20,907 nucleotides of DNA from Scedosporium boydii (lineage: Eukaryota; Ascomycota; Sordariomycetes; Microascales; Microascaceae), in assembly GCA_002221725.1 (NCBI GenBank), contig NJFT01000376.1, forward strand, positions 1 to 20,907, given 5' to 3'. A model generated the notes under the pieces. That model searched no databases, had not been told where the DNA came from, and saw nothing but the letters and a program-made list of their open reading frames with translations. The translations under genes and the position numbers were made by a program. Shown here in pieces: positions 9,168 through 19,564 of this stretch (position 1 is the first letter of the stretch; the number at the start of each line of letters is the position of its first letter).

Positions 9168-10130
9168 TCGAGGGTGGTCAATGAACTCAATGAACAAGAC
9201 AGAATCAAAAGATGACTACTAAAGTGAGGGAGGAGGATCTTGTGGCCCAATCCAATCCGTGAACCCAGTCACAAAAGAAGACAATGAAAAAAGAACCCAG
9301 GCTCGTCAATTGGGCTAGAGGTATGGAAAAAGAGAGGTTGGAAAGGAGAGGTGACAAGGAGGAGTGGGAGAGTTGGAGGTGGAGAGATGAGATTAGATAG
9401 TGGGAGATGTGAGGGGGAGAAGAGGAAGGAAGCTGGGACTCAGAGTCTTGCTGGATCAATCAAGACACAAAAGGAAGGAACGATGGAAGAGGGGACGAGT
9501 CCAGATCTCGAATCGAGGCGAAAAGATCTCGAAGCAGGTGAAGGAAGAGTGGAGGAAACAAGAGGTGACAAGAGGTGATGAGAAAAGAAAAGCGGGATTA
9601 GACACCGCCGAAAAAAAGGTACCCTGGCACCAGACGATGGTGGTAAAATTGCAAGAGGGTTCGGGTCGGTTTGGACAGAACTAAAAATCGATCTTGGTTC
9701 TCTAGTTTTTTGGCTCAGGCGCGACGAACAAGCTCAGGTGAAATTGCGGTGGCGGGTTGGATGGGCGACGATGGTGCTTTGGCGCGTAAAGCACGTCGCG
9801 TCAAGAGAGGCGTGTAGTGTGTACAGTAGCGTTCTGTATGAGAGTGGAGCTTGTGGTTTCGGGCTTGGGTCGGGCCAGAAGTGGGTTCAATTGATTGATG
9901 ATGGATGATGTGCAAGCGTTCAAATGTATTTGGCGTGGGTCCTGTTCCGTCCCATGAGATGAACAGATCTCGAGCAAGAAAGAGAATCACCAAGCCAGGG
10001 TTAGGATCCTGGAAGCGCCGCCGTGCTGTGTGTGTATATAATTCTCGTGATGGAATCGTAATGGCGCAAATAACGACCCGCTCCTTCCTTGAACAATGGG
10101 GACCCCTCGGCCGGCGGTCTGTCTTTTCTG

Positions 10131-10173
10131 CGTCGATAATCGACGGACCAATTGCTTGTAATTGGATAGGTCC
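10131..10173. repeat. Adjacent palindromes upstream of Ams2
   Basis: CGTCGAT-A-ATCGACG is a perfect 15-nt palindrome at 10131-10145. It abuts a second, nested one: GGACC (10145-10149) overlapping CCAATT (10148-10153), then AATTGG (10160-10165) and GGTCC (10169-10173). The inner arms place two CCAAT boxes in opposite orientation. They could be protein-binding sites or a structured element. Confidence 0.75.
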
Positions 10174-10252
10174 TTATTAACACGGTCGATGCCTGCAGGG
10201 CATGCAAGGGCGGCGGACAGGGCCTATCTTCCTATGGTACGGAGGACCTATC
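10165..10252. repeat. 9-bp inverted repeat GATAGGTCC/GGACCTATC
   Basis: GATAGGTCC at 10165-10173 has an exact reverse complement at 10244-10252, with 70 nt between. The left arm overlaps the palindrome pair at 10131-10173. No open reading frame of interest lies inside. Confidence 0.6.
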
Positions 10253-11671
10253 ACCTTTCAAGGGGATCCTCGAACGATGACGATCAAATCAAATCTCGGG
10301 ATCTTGGTGGACGGCCCTTGGCATCTGGGGAACCAGGAAATCAAGTGTCAGAGCCTGACAATATCCCGCGTCACCAAATTTCTGTGACGTTGACGTGCGC
10401 GCGTCGTCAAAACCTCGGCTGAATCTCCAGCTGTGGATATTCCCGCGTGTTGAGTGGTCGCTTCAATATTTGGTTCCAGAGACTTGCAGCTTGCAGCTGA
10501 CGCGGGCGAAAGGCGAAGCTCATGCGTGTAACTCTGTACTTTGTACCTCCTCCCAAGTCCAAGTCCGGGGCTTTAAATCGAATCCTGGGATTTTGATGCC
10601 GGACTTTTGGTCTCGTCCCATAAACAACTTCTTGCACCAAACTCGTTCAAACAATCGGGCTTCTCAAGGCTCTGCCGCCGGGGCCTCCGGAGGTGCTCTC
10701 AATCTGGAACTCGAAAGGATGAAGACGAGGGAGAGCAGAGGGAGGGAAATATTTCCTTGGGAGAGAGAGGACGCTGCCCGTTGCCGCACGCGGGGGCCTT
10801 GCTGCCTTTTTATACTTCCGAGAAGAAGAAGCTTTCCATCCCCCCTCGATATGACCCTTTTCATTCTCCATCTCCCCCCTCGAAAGTGTTTGAGAGCTTG
10901 ACGTCTTATCGAAGACATATTAGGCTGCCATACCCATTCTCTCTTTGCGTTTCTTTTTGCGTAACATACGATCTGGCTCCCAAGTCCTTGACCGCTAGAC
11001 CGAGGCTCTCTCCATCTCTCCCTTGTCCCCAGAAAGTGAAGCTCTCGCCATCTTCCCCTCCCCCTCTCTTCCATCATTGATTTTCACCCCACCCCTCCAT
11101 CACGTCCATCCCACCAACACGTCCAACACGTCTTTCATCCAATCATAGACCCGTAAATCGCTCATTTTCCTAACCTTTCAGCCTCCTGTCGATAATTTTT
11201 TGAGACTATTCCCACACCGAGAGATGGTTTTTTATTGGCCCGTCACCACGCTCCAGACGTTGACTTTGTCGAGCTGCCTTTCATCAAAACAATGTATTAC
11301 GAGAAACATTAGAGATGATGTTTTCCATCAAATGTTTATCATCTTCGGCATCCATTCTCTATTGTATCCATTGTATCAAAACGTGGTTATCGCCAATGTT
11401 TATTTTTATTTTCATCGGCGCCTATTTTCTTTGTTATGATAACAATGAACTGTTTCATTTAAACACCCATGAGGACCCGATCGACGTATTACCCGCGAGC
11501 ATTCCCTACCCTCGGCATCCTCTCCAATGCATCGAAGCTCATGACGCCATGTTCACCAGCAAGGTCAACATGCCCTGATACGTTCGAACTTACATCCACA
11601 TCGCTTTGTCCCATGGGATAGAGATTTATCAATCGACGTATGGCATGGTGACAGATCCGGCCTCGAGATAG

Positions 11672-11706
11672 TATAAATGAGCGAGATTTTCTTCTTCCTT
11701 TCCTCC
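11672..11706 (+). promoter_or_regulatory. Possible core promoter (TATAAAT plus CT-rich tract)
   Basis: TATAAAT (11672-11678) is followed about 10-30 nt later by a pyrimidine tract (11688-11706), the layout of many fungal core promoters on the plus strand. An ATG follows at 11727 and opens a 73-codon frame of unknown family ending at 11948. The protein has one hydrophobic stretch but no clear signal sequence. Evidence that it is real is weak. Confidence 0.2.
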
Positions 11707-11770
11707 ACACGTTGGTGTCTCTATCAATGAAGATTCAACGCCGAGCAATTCTCCGCCAAGGACAAGACCC

Positions 11771-11799
11771 AAGTAGGCATCAATGCGAAGTAGGCATCA
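11771..11799 (+). repeat. 12-bp direct repeat
   Basis: AAGTAGGCATCA occurs exactly at 11771-11782 and 11788-11799. It lies in the intergenic region near the end of the hydrolase gene. Role unknown. Confidence 0.8.
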
Positions 11800-11988
11800 C
11801 AGTTCTTCTCTCGAATCTTGTATCCTTTTCGAAAATCTGCTGTTACTTTATCCTCATTGTCTTACAACCCTGGGTCTGGTATTTCCCCAAACCAGTCTAT
11901 TCTAAGGAGATCAAAGATGATACAAAAATATTCCTGCGTCAAAAATAGCATAACTCACATCCCATCCCATCTAGAAGGTGAGCTTCCC

Positions 11989-13646
11989 CTAAGAAATCCA
12001 CCTAGCCTTGCCCTGTCCATCCACACTCGTCTTCCTCTCCAAAATCTCCTCCACAACAGCCTTAACCCCCTGCCTCCCCTTCCTCCTCCCAACAACCTCA
12101 CTAACCACCTCTTCCCTCGTCCTCCCCGCATTCCCGCCAGCCAACACCACCTCCTCCACCTCACTCTCCGCAGGAACACCGAGGTACTGATGGGGGTACT
12201 CGCTATAATCCCTATCCGTCAGGAGCTCCAGCTTATCCTCCTCCTTCACATCCTCAAAGTTGAAGAACGGGGCCGCGGCGTTAGAATCCGTGCTCGCGAG
12301 CTCCTCGAGCGTAGCAGGCTGCCACGTAGGCGCCCTCCTCTCGACAAGCAACGCCGTCACGCCCTCCGTGAAATCGGGGTGCTGCATGAACTTGGAAGCA
12401 ATAGCAAGTTCGCGCTTAAAGGTCTCGGCGATGCTCCACTTGCCACCGACGCGCATCTGGCGGAGCGTGACGTGCACGGCCGTAGGCGAGCGCTTATGAA
12501 GCGTCTCGAGCGTCCGCGTCGCCCACTCCTTGGTAGCGCCCTCCTCACGCTCCAGCGCCTTCATGATCTCCTCGACGGAGTTGAGGCTGAAGCACCGGTC
12601 GATGGCCTTGCGGAGCTCGCCGCTAAGGTGCATGGGCTCGTCATGCGGGACGCCGCTGGCGAATTCCTCGATGGTGTCGTTGATGAGGCGGAGGCGCGTC
12701 TCGAGGTTATCGTAGTCGCGGAAGCGGAGCTCGCCGAGGCGGTTCTCGAGATCGACGAGGCTGGTGGAGTGGAGGTAGTGCGTGGCGATGCCCGAGTAGA
12801 ACACGTTGGCTCCGTGGAGCCTGTCGCTCGTGAGGGCGAGGTAGGTACCGACGGCGCCGTTCATTCGGGGGAGGAAGAAGGAGGCGCCGACGTCGGGGAA
12901 AAAGCCGATCGTGGTCTCGGGCATGGCGAAGACGGTCCTCTCCGTGGCTATCCGGAAGGGAGCGTGGATGCTGAGACCGACACCGCCGCCCATGGTAATA
13001 CCGTCCATGAAGGCAATGTACGGCTTCTGGTAGGTAGCGATATAGTGGTCGAGCTTGTATTCGAGAGCGAAGTACTTGGCCGATTCTCTCCATCCTCCCT
13101 CGGTGCGGTTCATCTCGGCGAGGGCGGCAACGTCACCGCCGGCGCAGAGAGCCTTGGGACCCGCGCCCTTCATGACGACCACGTTGGCCATGTCGGATTT
13201 CTCCCATTCGATCATTCGGGGGAGGATCTTGCGGATCATCGACGCGTTGAGGGAGTTGAGCTTTTTGGGTCGGTTGAGCTCGATCGTGCGAAGGCCGTAC
13301 TTGGTGCCGATGACAACATCGTCGGCCTCGTCTTCGGGAAGGGGCTTAAGCTCGGCGGCGAGGTCCAGGCCGGACTATCAATTGGAGAGGTTCTGGTCAG
13401 TAAAAATTCACCAACGAAGAGCAAGAAGAAAAATAATAAATAAATAAAATAAATTGGGTCGCATCTTGGTTTAAGCTCAATCGAGCTTCCTAACCTCGTA
13501 CGACATACCTGAGCCCTCGTGGCAAACGCCCTCTCATCAAGCTTCGCTCTCAACGGCATAGCTACAACGGCGCTGCGACAGCTAGCACTATACTGAGTGG
13601 ATAGACGTGCTGTCGAGACAGCTCTGGAAGCAATTGACCGGAACAT
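11989..13646 (-). CDS. ehd3: 3-hydroxyisobutyryl-CoA hydrolase, mitochondrial
   Basis: Two exons, 13646-13509 and 13374-11989, with a 134-nt intron (GTATGT...ACTGACC...GATAG) in phase 0, encode 507 residues. The enzyme hydrolyses 3-hydroxyisobutyryl-CoA to 3-hydroxyisobutyrate in valine catabolism. It belongs to the crotonase superfamily, and its length fits yeast Ehd3 (500 residues). Exon 1 is a typical mitochondrial presequence: Arg/Ser-rich, starting MFRSIASRAV, with no acidic residue before position 37. Family motifs are IELNRPKKLNSLN (77-89), LCAGGD (122-127, oxyanion-hole region), MGGGVGLS (174-181) and PETTIGFFPDVG (198-209), carrying the Glu (199) and Asp (207) expected at the active site. 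The FFPDVGASFFL context distinguishes the hydrolase from ordinary enoyl-CoA hydratases. It is divergent from the Sm D2 gene, with 699 nt between the start codons. Confidence in family is high; the exact start is supported by the presequence. Confidence 0.95.
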
Positions 13647-14345
13647 TGGAAGGCCAGTGATTGTGGTTTGGAGGGGGGAAAGAGGGCCAAGTCGATCCCT
13701 TTCTATATTCCTAATTCTCCTAGTTGTATATATTCTCCTTCGTGTTGCCAAAGCTGTCAATGGTTCCCGGTTAGAGCAGTCAGATACTCGCCGAGCACAT
13801 CGATGAAAGCGTTTGAGCCTCGGCAATTTCGGGTATTAAAGGGCGATGCCAATCGTCGAGCGGGGGAGGGACGAAGGATCGAACACAATTGGAAAAGAGG
13901 TTTAGTCTGTATGCGCGAAGGCACTCTTTAGGTGTATGTAACTCAATTCTCGACGTTAAGCTTGGGGACCGGCTCTCCTCATCTCTGATGGGGAAATTTT
14001 CTAGGAGCCGAGAATAGCCCGCGGATTGAGCTCTGCCGGAGTCGCTTGGTCTTGCCAGCGTTGGACGGGTGTTGACAGTGGATTCATCTGGCGAGGCCAA
14101 AATTTGGGGTGTTCTGACACATGTACCCAGGTACCTCAGCCAGGCCCCAAGCCTTGGCGACCTTGCACAGCTACAGCCAATCGCATCGCTCGCCCACAAA
14201 CCTTCCAGATCCAGATTGACCTTCAAAATCGCGACGTGAAGGCAGCACAGGCACCCAAACCCAGCGTCACGAGTCCAAGCCCGCCGTCTTCGCAATTCCA
14301 TTTCTCGTTTCTATTTTTCCCATCTTCGCCTAACCTGTCGCAACC
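13647..14345. promoter_or_regulatory. Bidirectional promoter, hydrolase / Sm D2
   Basis: The 699 nt between the two divergent start codons must serve both promoters. CCAAT boxes occur at 13849-13853 and 14177-14181 on the plus strand, roughly 205 nt upstream of the hydrolase ATG and 165 nt upstream of the Sm D2 ATG. These are possible sites for the HAP (CCAAT-binding) complex. A GTACCCAGGTACC motif sits near 14125. A pyrimidine-rich tract just before 14340 suits a fungal leader. No further gene is seen. Confidence 0.5.
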
Positions 14346-15033
14346 ATGGCCGATCCCAAGATTCAGTACGCCTACAACCCCTCTCAGTCCTTTAATAGAA
14401 CAATGCTAACCCTCTGCTTCAGAGAACTCCTCACCAAGCCTCGCAACGAGCTCACGTACGCTCCACTCCCAGCCCTCCCAAATCCCACTGTCGCCCACAT
14501 TCCTAACACACGTCAATAAAATAGGGAATACGAAATCGCCCAGCTCGAAGAACACGAATTCTCCGCCGGCCCCCTCTCCATCCTCCAGACCGCCGTGCGC
14601 TCCCACACCCAGGTCCTCATCTCCATCCGCAACAACCGCAAGCTCCTCGCCCGCGTCAAGGCCTTCGATCGCCACTGCAACATGGTGCTCGAGAACGTCA
14701 AGGAGATGTGGACGGAGACGCCTAGAGGGGCGGGTGGGAAGAAGGGAAGGCCTGTGAATAAGGATCGATTTATTAGCAAGATGTGGGTGTTCGCTTGTTC
14801 TTTTTTGGCATATTCATGATTCCTTTTACTTCGTTTCCACAACGGCATTTCTACTTGTTTAGAGAGGACATTTAGGGAGGGGAAGGAAAGAATGTGTCGT
14901 TTCTATCTCGGGGAGCCGAAGACGATGGGCTGCGAGCAGTGGAGGAGAGTGTTGGCTATAGGGCACATGGCTAACTGTTTTTCCTCCCAGGTTCCTCCGA
15001 GGCGATAGCGTCGTCCTCGTCCTCCTCAGTTAA
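14346..15033 (+). CDS. smd2: Small nuclear ribonucleoprotein Sm D2
   Basis: Four exons (14346-14365, 14423-14455, 14525-14782, 14991-15033) give a 117-residue protein, almost the length of human SmD2 (118). SmD2 is one of the seven Sm proteins forming the ring on U1, U2, U4 and U5 snRNAs. The N-terminus reads [18 protein letters not shown], followed by [18 protein letters not shown] (start of Sm1), [20 protein letters not shown], and after a lysine/glycine-rich loop [17 protein letters not shown] (Sm2). Introns are 57, 69 and 208 nt, each with a CTAAC branch point. Exon 1 has only 20 coding bases and exon 2 only 33. The last donor, GTGGGT, is unusual; retaining that intron adds ten residues and then a stop, removing the final Sm2 strands. 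The start context CAACCATGG is good. It converges with the dihydroxyacetone kinase gene, 682 nt away. Confidence 0.96.
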
Positions 15034-15715
15034 ACCGACCACAACACACCATCCACAAGTCGAATAGGTTGAAAAGAATCAAAATCTCGGCACTATCATT
15101 CCGGCGCAGGAAACCAAAGGAAGGCCCTCGTAATACCCTATTCAAACCTCCAATCGACGGCCGGAAGGGGAACGTTTAACGAGGGAATGTGTTTCGTGCC
15201 GTCTAGAAACGAGAGGAAGATTCAGTAATGGAGAGAAGAAAAAAGCGATCGCGTTATACCCAAAGGCTCAGAAATGGAAACCAACGTGGGAAAATTGCAC
15301 GAGATTTTTAGGTCCGTGGCGCAGCATCTAGGTCCAAGTCATAAGGATAGATTTTATGTTTTTTGGGGTTATTCAGTCTATTCTTGGGAGGTTGATCGTT
15401 ACACCATTGCGCTCTAGCTATGGAATAGGAAGAAGACCACTGCGGTGGGTGGGCGGGCATCCAACAAAAAAGAAAAGTATTCCAAAAATCATTCTGTTAT
15501 GTGGTAGGGAGAGGGCAAGGAGTTCTACAAAAGGATTGAGGTAATCAAAGAAACACAAAACTTGAACAATACCAACAAAACAATTCCTCCAGCAGCATCC
15601 TCGGTGATATCATATCCCTCCAAATCCTCCTCCAAATGCGGATTATACCATTACATCCTAACCTCAGAATTAAGCCCTTCCCATACTGACACTCACACAC
15701 TCTCTATATATCTCT
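15034..15715. other. Convergent intergenic region
   Basis: This region holds the 3' sequences of Sm D2 (plus) and dihydroxyacetone kinase (minus). I see no credible open frame, RNA gene or repeat; the short frame at 15356-15544 has no recognisable family. Confidence 0.6.
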
Positions 15716-17562
15716 CTAAACTGCCTCCCATCCCTCCTCCTTCGGGTCCGACCCCGCAAGACCCGAAAAGAAGCACGCCAACCCCCACGCCCCAGGGTCC
15801 GGCACCTGCTTATAGCCTTCACCACCAACATACACCGACCGCCCGAGAGCAGGCAGCATGCCCTTAGTGCGCTCAGCGCCGAGCCTCGCGCCACGAGCCG
15901 CCTTGTCCTTGTCGCCCGTCTTGACTAGCACGTCCACGAAGGGATTGAGCGCATCAACGAGGGTGCGGTCGCCGGGGCGCGCGGGTGTGTATTTGCCTAG
16001 CGCGTCTGCGCTCTTCTGCAGCGTGGAGCCCCAGACGGCGGGGTTGGCTCTCCCCGGTCCTTGGCTCCGTAGGGAATGGACAAGTGCGTTAAGGAAGATG
16101 GAGAAGAGCGCGCCGGAGGTGCCGTCCATGGTGCTCTCGACGACGGGGACAATCTTGGCCACGTCGACAACTACATCGCCCGTGAAGGGGTTTTCGGTAA
16201 TGTGCTTCAGGACGGCTACACATCGAATTAGCGAATTTTGTCCACCATTTTACTTTCAGGGAAAGGGATTTTAGATGGCAATGTACCTTCGGCCCCACGC
16301 TTCAAGCCAATTCCGCAATCACCATCACCAACAACCGTATCGTACTTGGTAATCTCCGGTTCCGCCGAAATCACCCTCTCGAGACCCTTCGTTAGCGCGG
16401 CAGTGGCAGTCTGAGTATCCCACTTGAGGCCGCTCTCCTTGATGGGCTTGTTCGCATCGACGGTATCTGTTCTCTCGGCCTTATTCTTCTCCTCCCAAGT
16501 CTTCTTGGGGACCGGGGCCGACCAGCCCGTCGCCTCACAAGGGGCATCCAGCAGCTCAATCATGCTCGGACCGCCAATATCGGTGTTGACGACGTTCAGC
16601 AAGGTGATGCTGAAGCCAAGGCCGTTCAGGCTGGTCATGAACGTACCGCTAATGATGCGGACGGGACGAATCTTCCACGTCTTCTCGAGCTGTTCAACAA
16701 CCTCGGTGGTGATGCCGGCCAATTCCAGAACGCTCACGCCTCCGAGGTTGTTAACGAGAAGAACAACCTCGTTCGAGTTGACGTGAAGGAAGTGTCGATC
16801 CCTGTCGTTGGGGTCGAGGAGCTGAGCGAGCATCCTACTCACGAGCTCGGGGAGGTCAACGTTCGCGCGACCCGAACCAGGTTCATTGTGAATGCCCATA
16901 CCGAGCTCGACCTCGCCAAGAGCCAGCTTCTCCTGGGCCGAGTCGGTGAGCGACCTCCCGGGAACGTGGACGTGCTCCAGACTCGCCCCAACGCTGACAA
17001 GGTTCTCGGCGGTGAGCCTAGCAACCTTGGCAACCTCGGAAAGAGGCCGTCCCAGGGCGGCGAGCGCTCCAGAAATCTTGTGCACCAGAACCGTACCCGC
17101 AATGCCCCTCCTTCCCACCTTTCCTCCCTTCTCCCTGCCGACGCCGACATCGTCCGCTACGACCACCATCTCCACGTCGATACCGGCGGCCCTCGCCTTC
17201 TCGACGGCAACACCAAAGTTTAGCACATCACCAGTGTAGTTCATGACCGTAACGAGCACACCACGCGAGGTATCGACGCGGGACTGGACACCGGTACGAA
17301 TCTGCTCAGAGGATGGCGAGGCGAAGATGGTACCCGAGACGGCGGCGGAGAGCATACCGTGGCCTACCATGGCGGCGAAGCTAGGCTCGTGGCCAGCGCC
17401 GCCGCCCGAAACGATGGAGACCTGGCGGGGAGCATAGCTGGGTCGGCGGTAGACGATCTTGTTGGCGGGGTCGAGGGCGAGAGAAGGATTCGTATAAGTG
17501 AGACTCCGGAGAGCAGAGTTGACGAGGAGGTTGGGGTCGTTAATGAAGTGCTTGGCCGACAT
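15716..17562 (-). CDS. dak1: Dihydroxyacetone kinase (glycerone kinase)
   Basis: Two exons, 17562-16287 and 16215-15716, with a 71-nt intron (GTACAT...GCTAAT...TGTAG) encode 591 residues, the usual size of ATP-dependent fungal dihydroxyacetone kinases. The enzyme phosphorylates dihydroxyacetone, and often glyceraldehyde, using ATP. This serves glycerol use and triose detoxification, probably in the cytosol; the end GWEAV is not a peroxisomal signal. The N-terminal DhaK domain (about 1-340) shows VSGGGAGHEPS (51-61), MNYTGD (107-112) and GMGIHNEPGSG (221-231), where His225 is the expected covalent substrate-binding residue. A linker leads to the DhaL nucleotide-binding domain with VGDGDCGIGLKRGAE (411-425), whose Asp residues bind Mg-ATP, and MDGTSGALFSIFL after the intron. 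The start MSAKHF is typical of the family, but an in-frame ATG without an intervening stop lies 93 nt upstream at 17655. Confidence 0.97.
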
Positions 17563-18440
17563 GTTGAAGGAAGCTGAAGAGCAACAGAGCTTGCAGGACG
17601 CACTCTGAACTTGCGGGGGAGGAGTGACTGCTTGGTCTGATCGTGAGTAGGTCATGTCGACTAGAAATTGAACTCTAGAATACCAATACGAGCTGGAAAT
17701 GCCCAATAAAATTTAAACAGTAAAATAAAAAGTAAATTCCCCTCTTTCTGCAGAAAATCAGAGTAATAATGATCCCGTGAGGGCTTCAAAGGCTTGACAT
17801 AGAGGTTGTCTTGACAGCTAAACTAGTGGAAGACGCAGCGCAAGGTCGGCGACCAAGGGGCAGAAGCAGAGTAGTTAACGAGGGTCAACTTGCTCATCGA
17901 AAGCTGAAAGCGAAAAAAGCAACAATTGATAGCAACATGGGAGCTCTTTTCGGTCTTGTTCTCGCCCTCGCCCTCTCTCCCATGCCGTCGGTCGCCATTC
18001 CCGAGCGGCAATCTTGAAACGCTGCCACTTGAAATTGGAGCTACTTACGTTTCTTTCGTTAGTCCGGACGGAAAGTGTTAGTGTTGTGGATACACCGCTG
18101 TCGCTGGGAATCGGCAGTTGTGTATCCTTGCCTTTGGACGTGGGTATTGCCTCGGTTTGCAATAGTTAAAGAAAGCTATCTCGTCCGGTCTCGCTGTGGC
18201 AGTTGTGCGTGTGCTTGTAAGATTTACTCTGGGTTTGGAGACATCACGGTTCGACTTCTCCAAATGCCGATATTTGAAGCTCTGCGGAGCTCCTGCCTCG
18301 AGTTGTCTCCCCACCCCACTAGTCCGAGCTCTGAGGCCGCAATCGAATTGTTACTTCCTCCGTGCCTGGAATGGCTGGTAATTCCTGCCATTTCTCGCCA
18401 GCAAGTGACCCCGCGACATGGGCTGGTGCGGGGTAAAGAG

Positions 18441-18470
18441 CAGGCAAGCAGGCAGGCAGGCAGGCAGGCA
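18441..18470 (+). repeat. CAGG tetranucleotide microsatellite
   Basis: About seven tandem CAGG units, one of them CAAG, occupy these 30 bases in non-coding sequence. Confidence 0.9.
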
Positions 18471-18912
18471 CCTTGGGAGGCAGGGAAGGAACGCAGGAAT
18501 TGATGTCAACGGCGGCTTCCGACAGTGTTAACTTCACTTGGACTACAATTGTACTTCGTAGGCAACAACTGACACCACTTCGCCCCGATAATTCATGTCA
18601 AATCATGCGTATGACGATCTCCTCTTGTTGGATCTTCATGATGGAGAGTGGGGAGTAGGACAGATGCGTTTCGGCGGTCAGTAATTTAGAGCGCAATTGC
18701 ATGATGCAGCTCGTCCTGCCTTGGGAAATCGAAAGACTAATAATACATACACCATACGAAGTGAATCAAGAAACAAACTTACTTTGCCTCTATAAATGTA
18801 TCTGTTTGATATGCAATGTGCAAGACCGCTCTTGCAATTACTCTGTGTAATTCTCGAATGCCATCATGGTGTTCCGAGTCCCAGCGCGCCATAATCTCCA
18901 GCGCTTGCTCAG

Positions 18913-18948
18913 GCACACACGCACACAGACACACACGCACAAACACAC
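18913..18948 (+). repeat. Imperfect CA dinucleotide tract
   Basis: ACAC/GCAC-rich sequence with occasional G substitutions, in non-coding sequence downstream of the GT17 gene. Confidence 0.85.
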
Positions 18949-19564
18949 TTGGGGTCTAAATGGATTTCATATAAATTAAGCTCACGGGATACCTTTGTAC
19001 AAGAAGGGAGCAACCGCACGGTAATCTGAAGCCCCAGAACTGAGATTACCCTAGGACGCCCTCCGATGAGAACGCGAAGAGTCAATAGGATATGCTGAGG
19101 ACGGTATACTCGGAGAATAATGTCAGAGACAGATCCTAAATTACTCGTTGACAGTACCCAGTCTAGTATGATGATCCTCCGACTCCGAACTGCCACGTTT
19201 TCCGTGCTAGCACAAGACCACAAGACCGAGCGCAAGCCTTTGTTTATTAGGGTCCATATGACGCCTTCCCATTTTAATCGCCAACAATCATCGAAACCAA
19301 GAAAGAGAAAGAGAAACAAGAAAAGCCGCAAACGCCTCGTTCTCCCATCACCACGCGCCATGCGCAAGTCTAAGGACTCAGAACCCACTCTATACTACAT
19401 TATATTCTTGCCCAGTCATGTGCCATTACAGTCTTTTGTTTTATCCAAAGCCCAGAGGAAGAAGAAGAAGCGAATGGGGGCAGAGTATTGGTAAAAAGTT
19501 GAAATAATGCGAAAAAGGGGAATAAAAGATTCGGGCCACGTCGTTCGTTTAAACCGCTGTGCTA

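Larger units (their letters stand above)
9151..11988. other. Long intergenic region upstream of Ams2
   Basis: This 2.8-kb stretch holds the leader and promoter of the Ams2-like gene (left side, purine-rich on the plus strand at about 9320-9600) and the 3' region of the hydrolase gene (right side). In between are a palindrome cluster at 10131-10252, a TATA-like TTTTTATAC near 10807, a C/T-rich belt at about 10830-11100, and a second promoter-like site at 11672-11706. The open frames seen have no recognisable family and look accidental. A non-coding transcript or small gene cannot be excluded. Confidence 0.55.
17563..19564. other. Intergenic between dak1 and the GT17 gene
   Basis: The left part should include the dihydroxyacetone kinase leader and promoter on the minus strand; the right part holds the GT17 3' region. 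Contents noted are a 26-codon ORF at 17937-18017 resembling a signal peptide, a CAGG microsatellite at 18441-18470 and a CA-rich tract at 18913-18948. Larger open frames (18075-18503 plus, 18909-19388 minus, 19120-19494 plus) resemble no family I know and lack flanking gene structure. Confidence 0.55.

Noticed and set aside
10395..11080. Overlapping plus-strand open frames of 168 and 157 codons
   Set aside because: No recognisable motifs, no supporting splice structure and C/T-rich composition; better explained as promoter or leader sequence.
11310..11330. Box C-like AGATGATG considered as a C/D snoRNA
   Set aside because: No box D CTGA at the expected distance and no terminal stem could be found.
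11818..13443. 541-codon plus-strand open frame
   Set aside because: It lies antisense to the 3-hydroxyisobutyryl-CoA hydrolase gene and arises from GC-rich third codon positions; its protein resembles no family.
16783..17223. Plus-strand open frame opposite dihydroxyacetone kinase
   Set aside because: It is an antisense shadow of conserved kinase coding sequence, as is the frame opposite the GT17 gene at 20318-20791.
18441..18470. CAGG array considered as a CRISPR-like repeat
   Set aside because: It is a simple microsatellite with no spacers, in a eukaryotic genome.
19120..19494. 124-codon plus-strand frame with a Lys/Arg-rich middle
   Set aside because: It lies in the likely 3' region of the GT17 gene and its basic tract comes from purine-rich sequence; no family is recognised.
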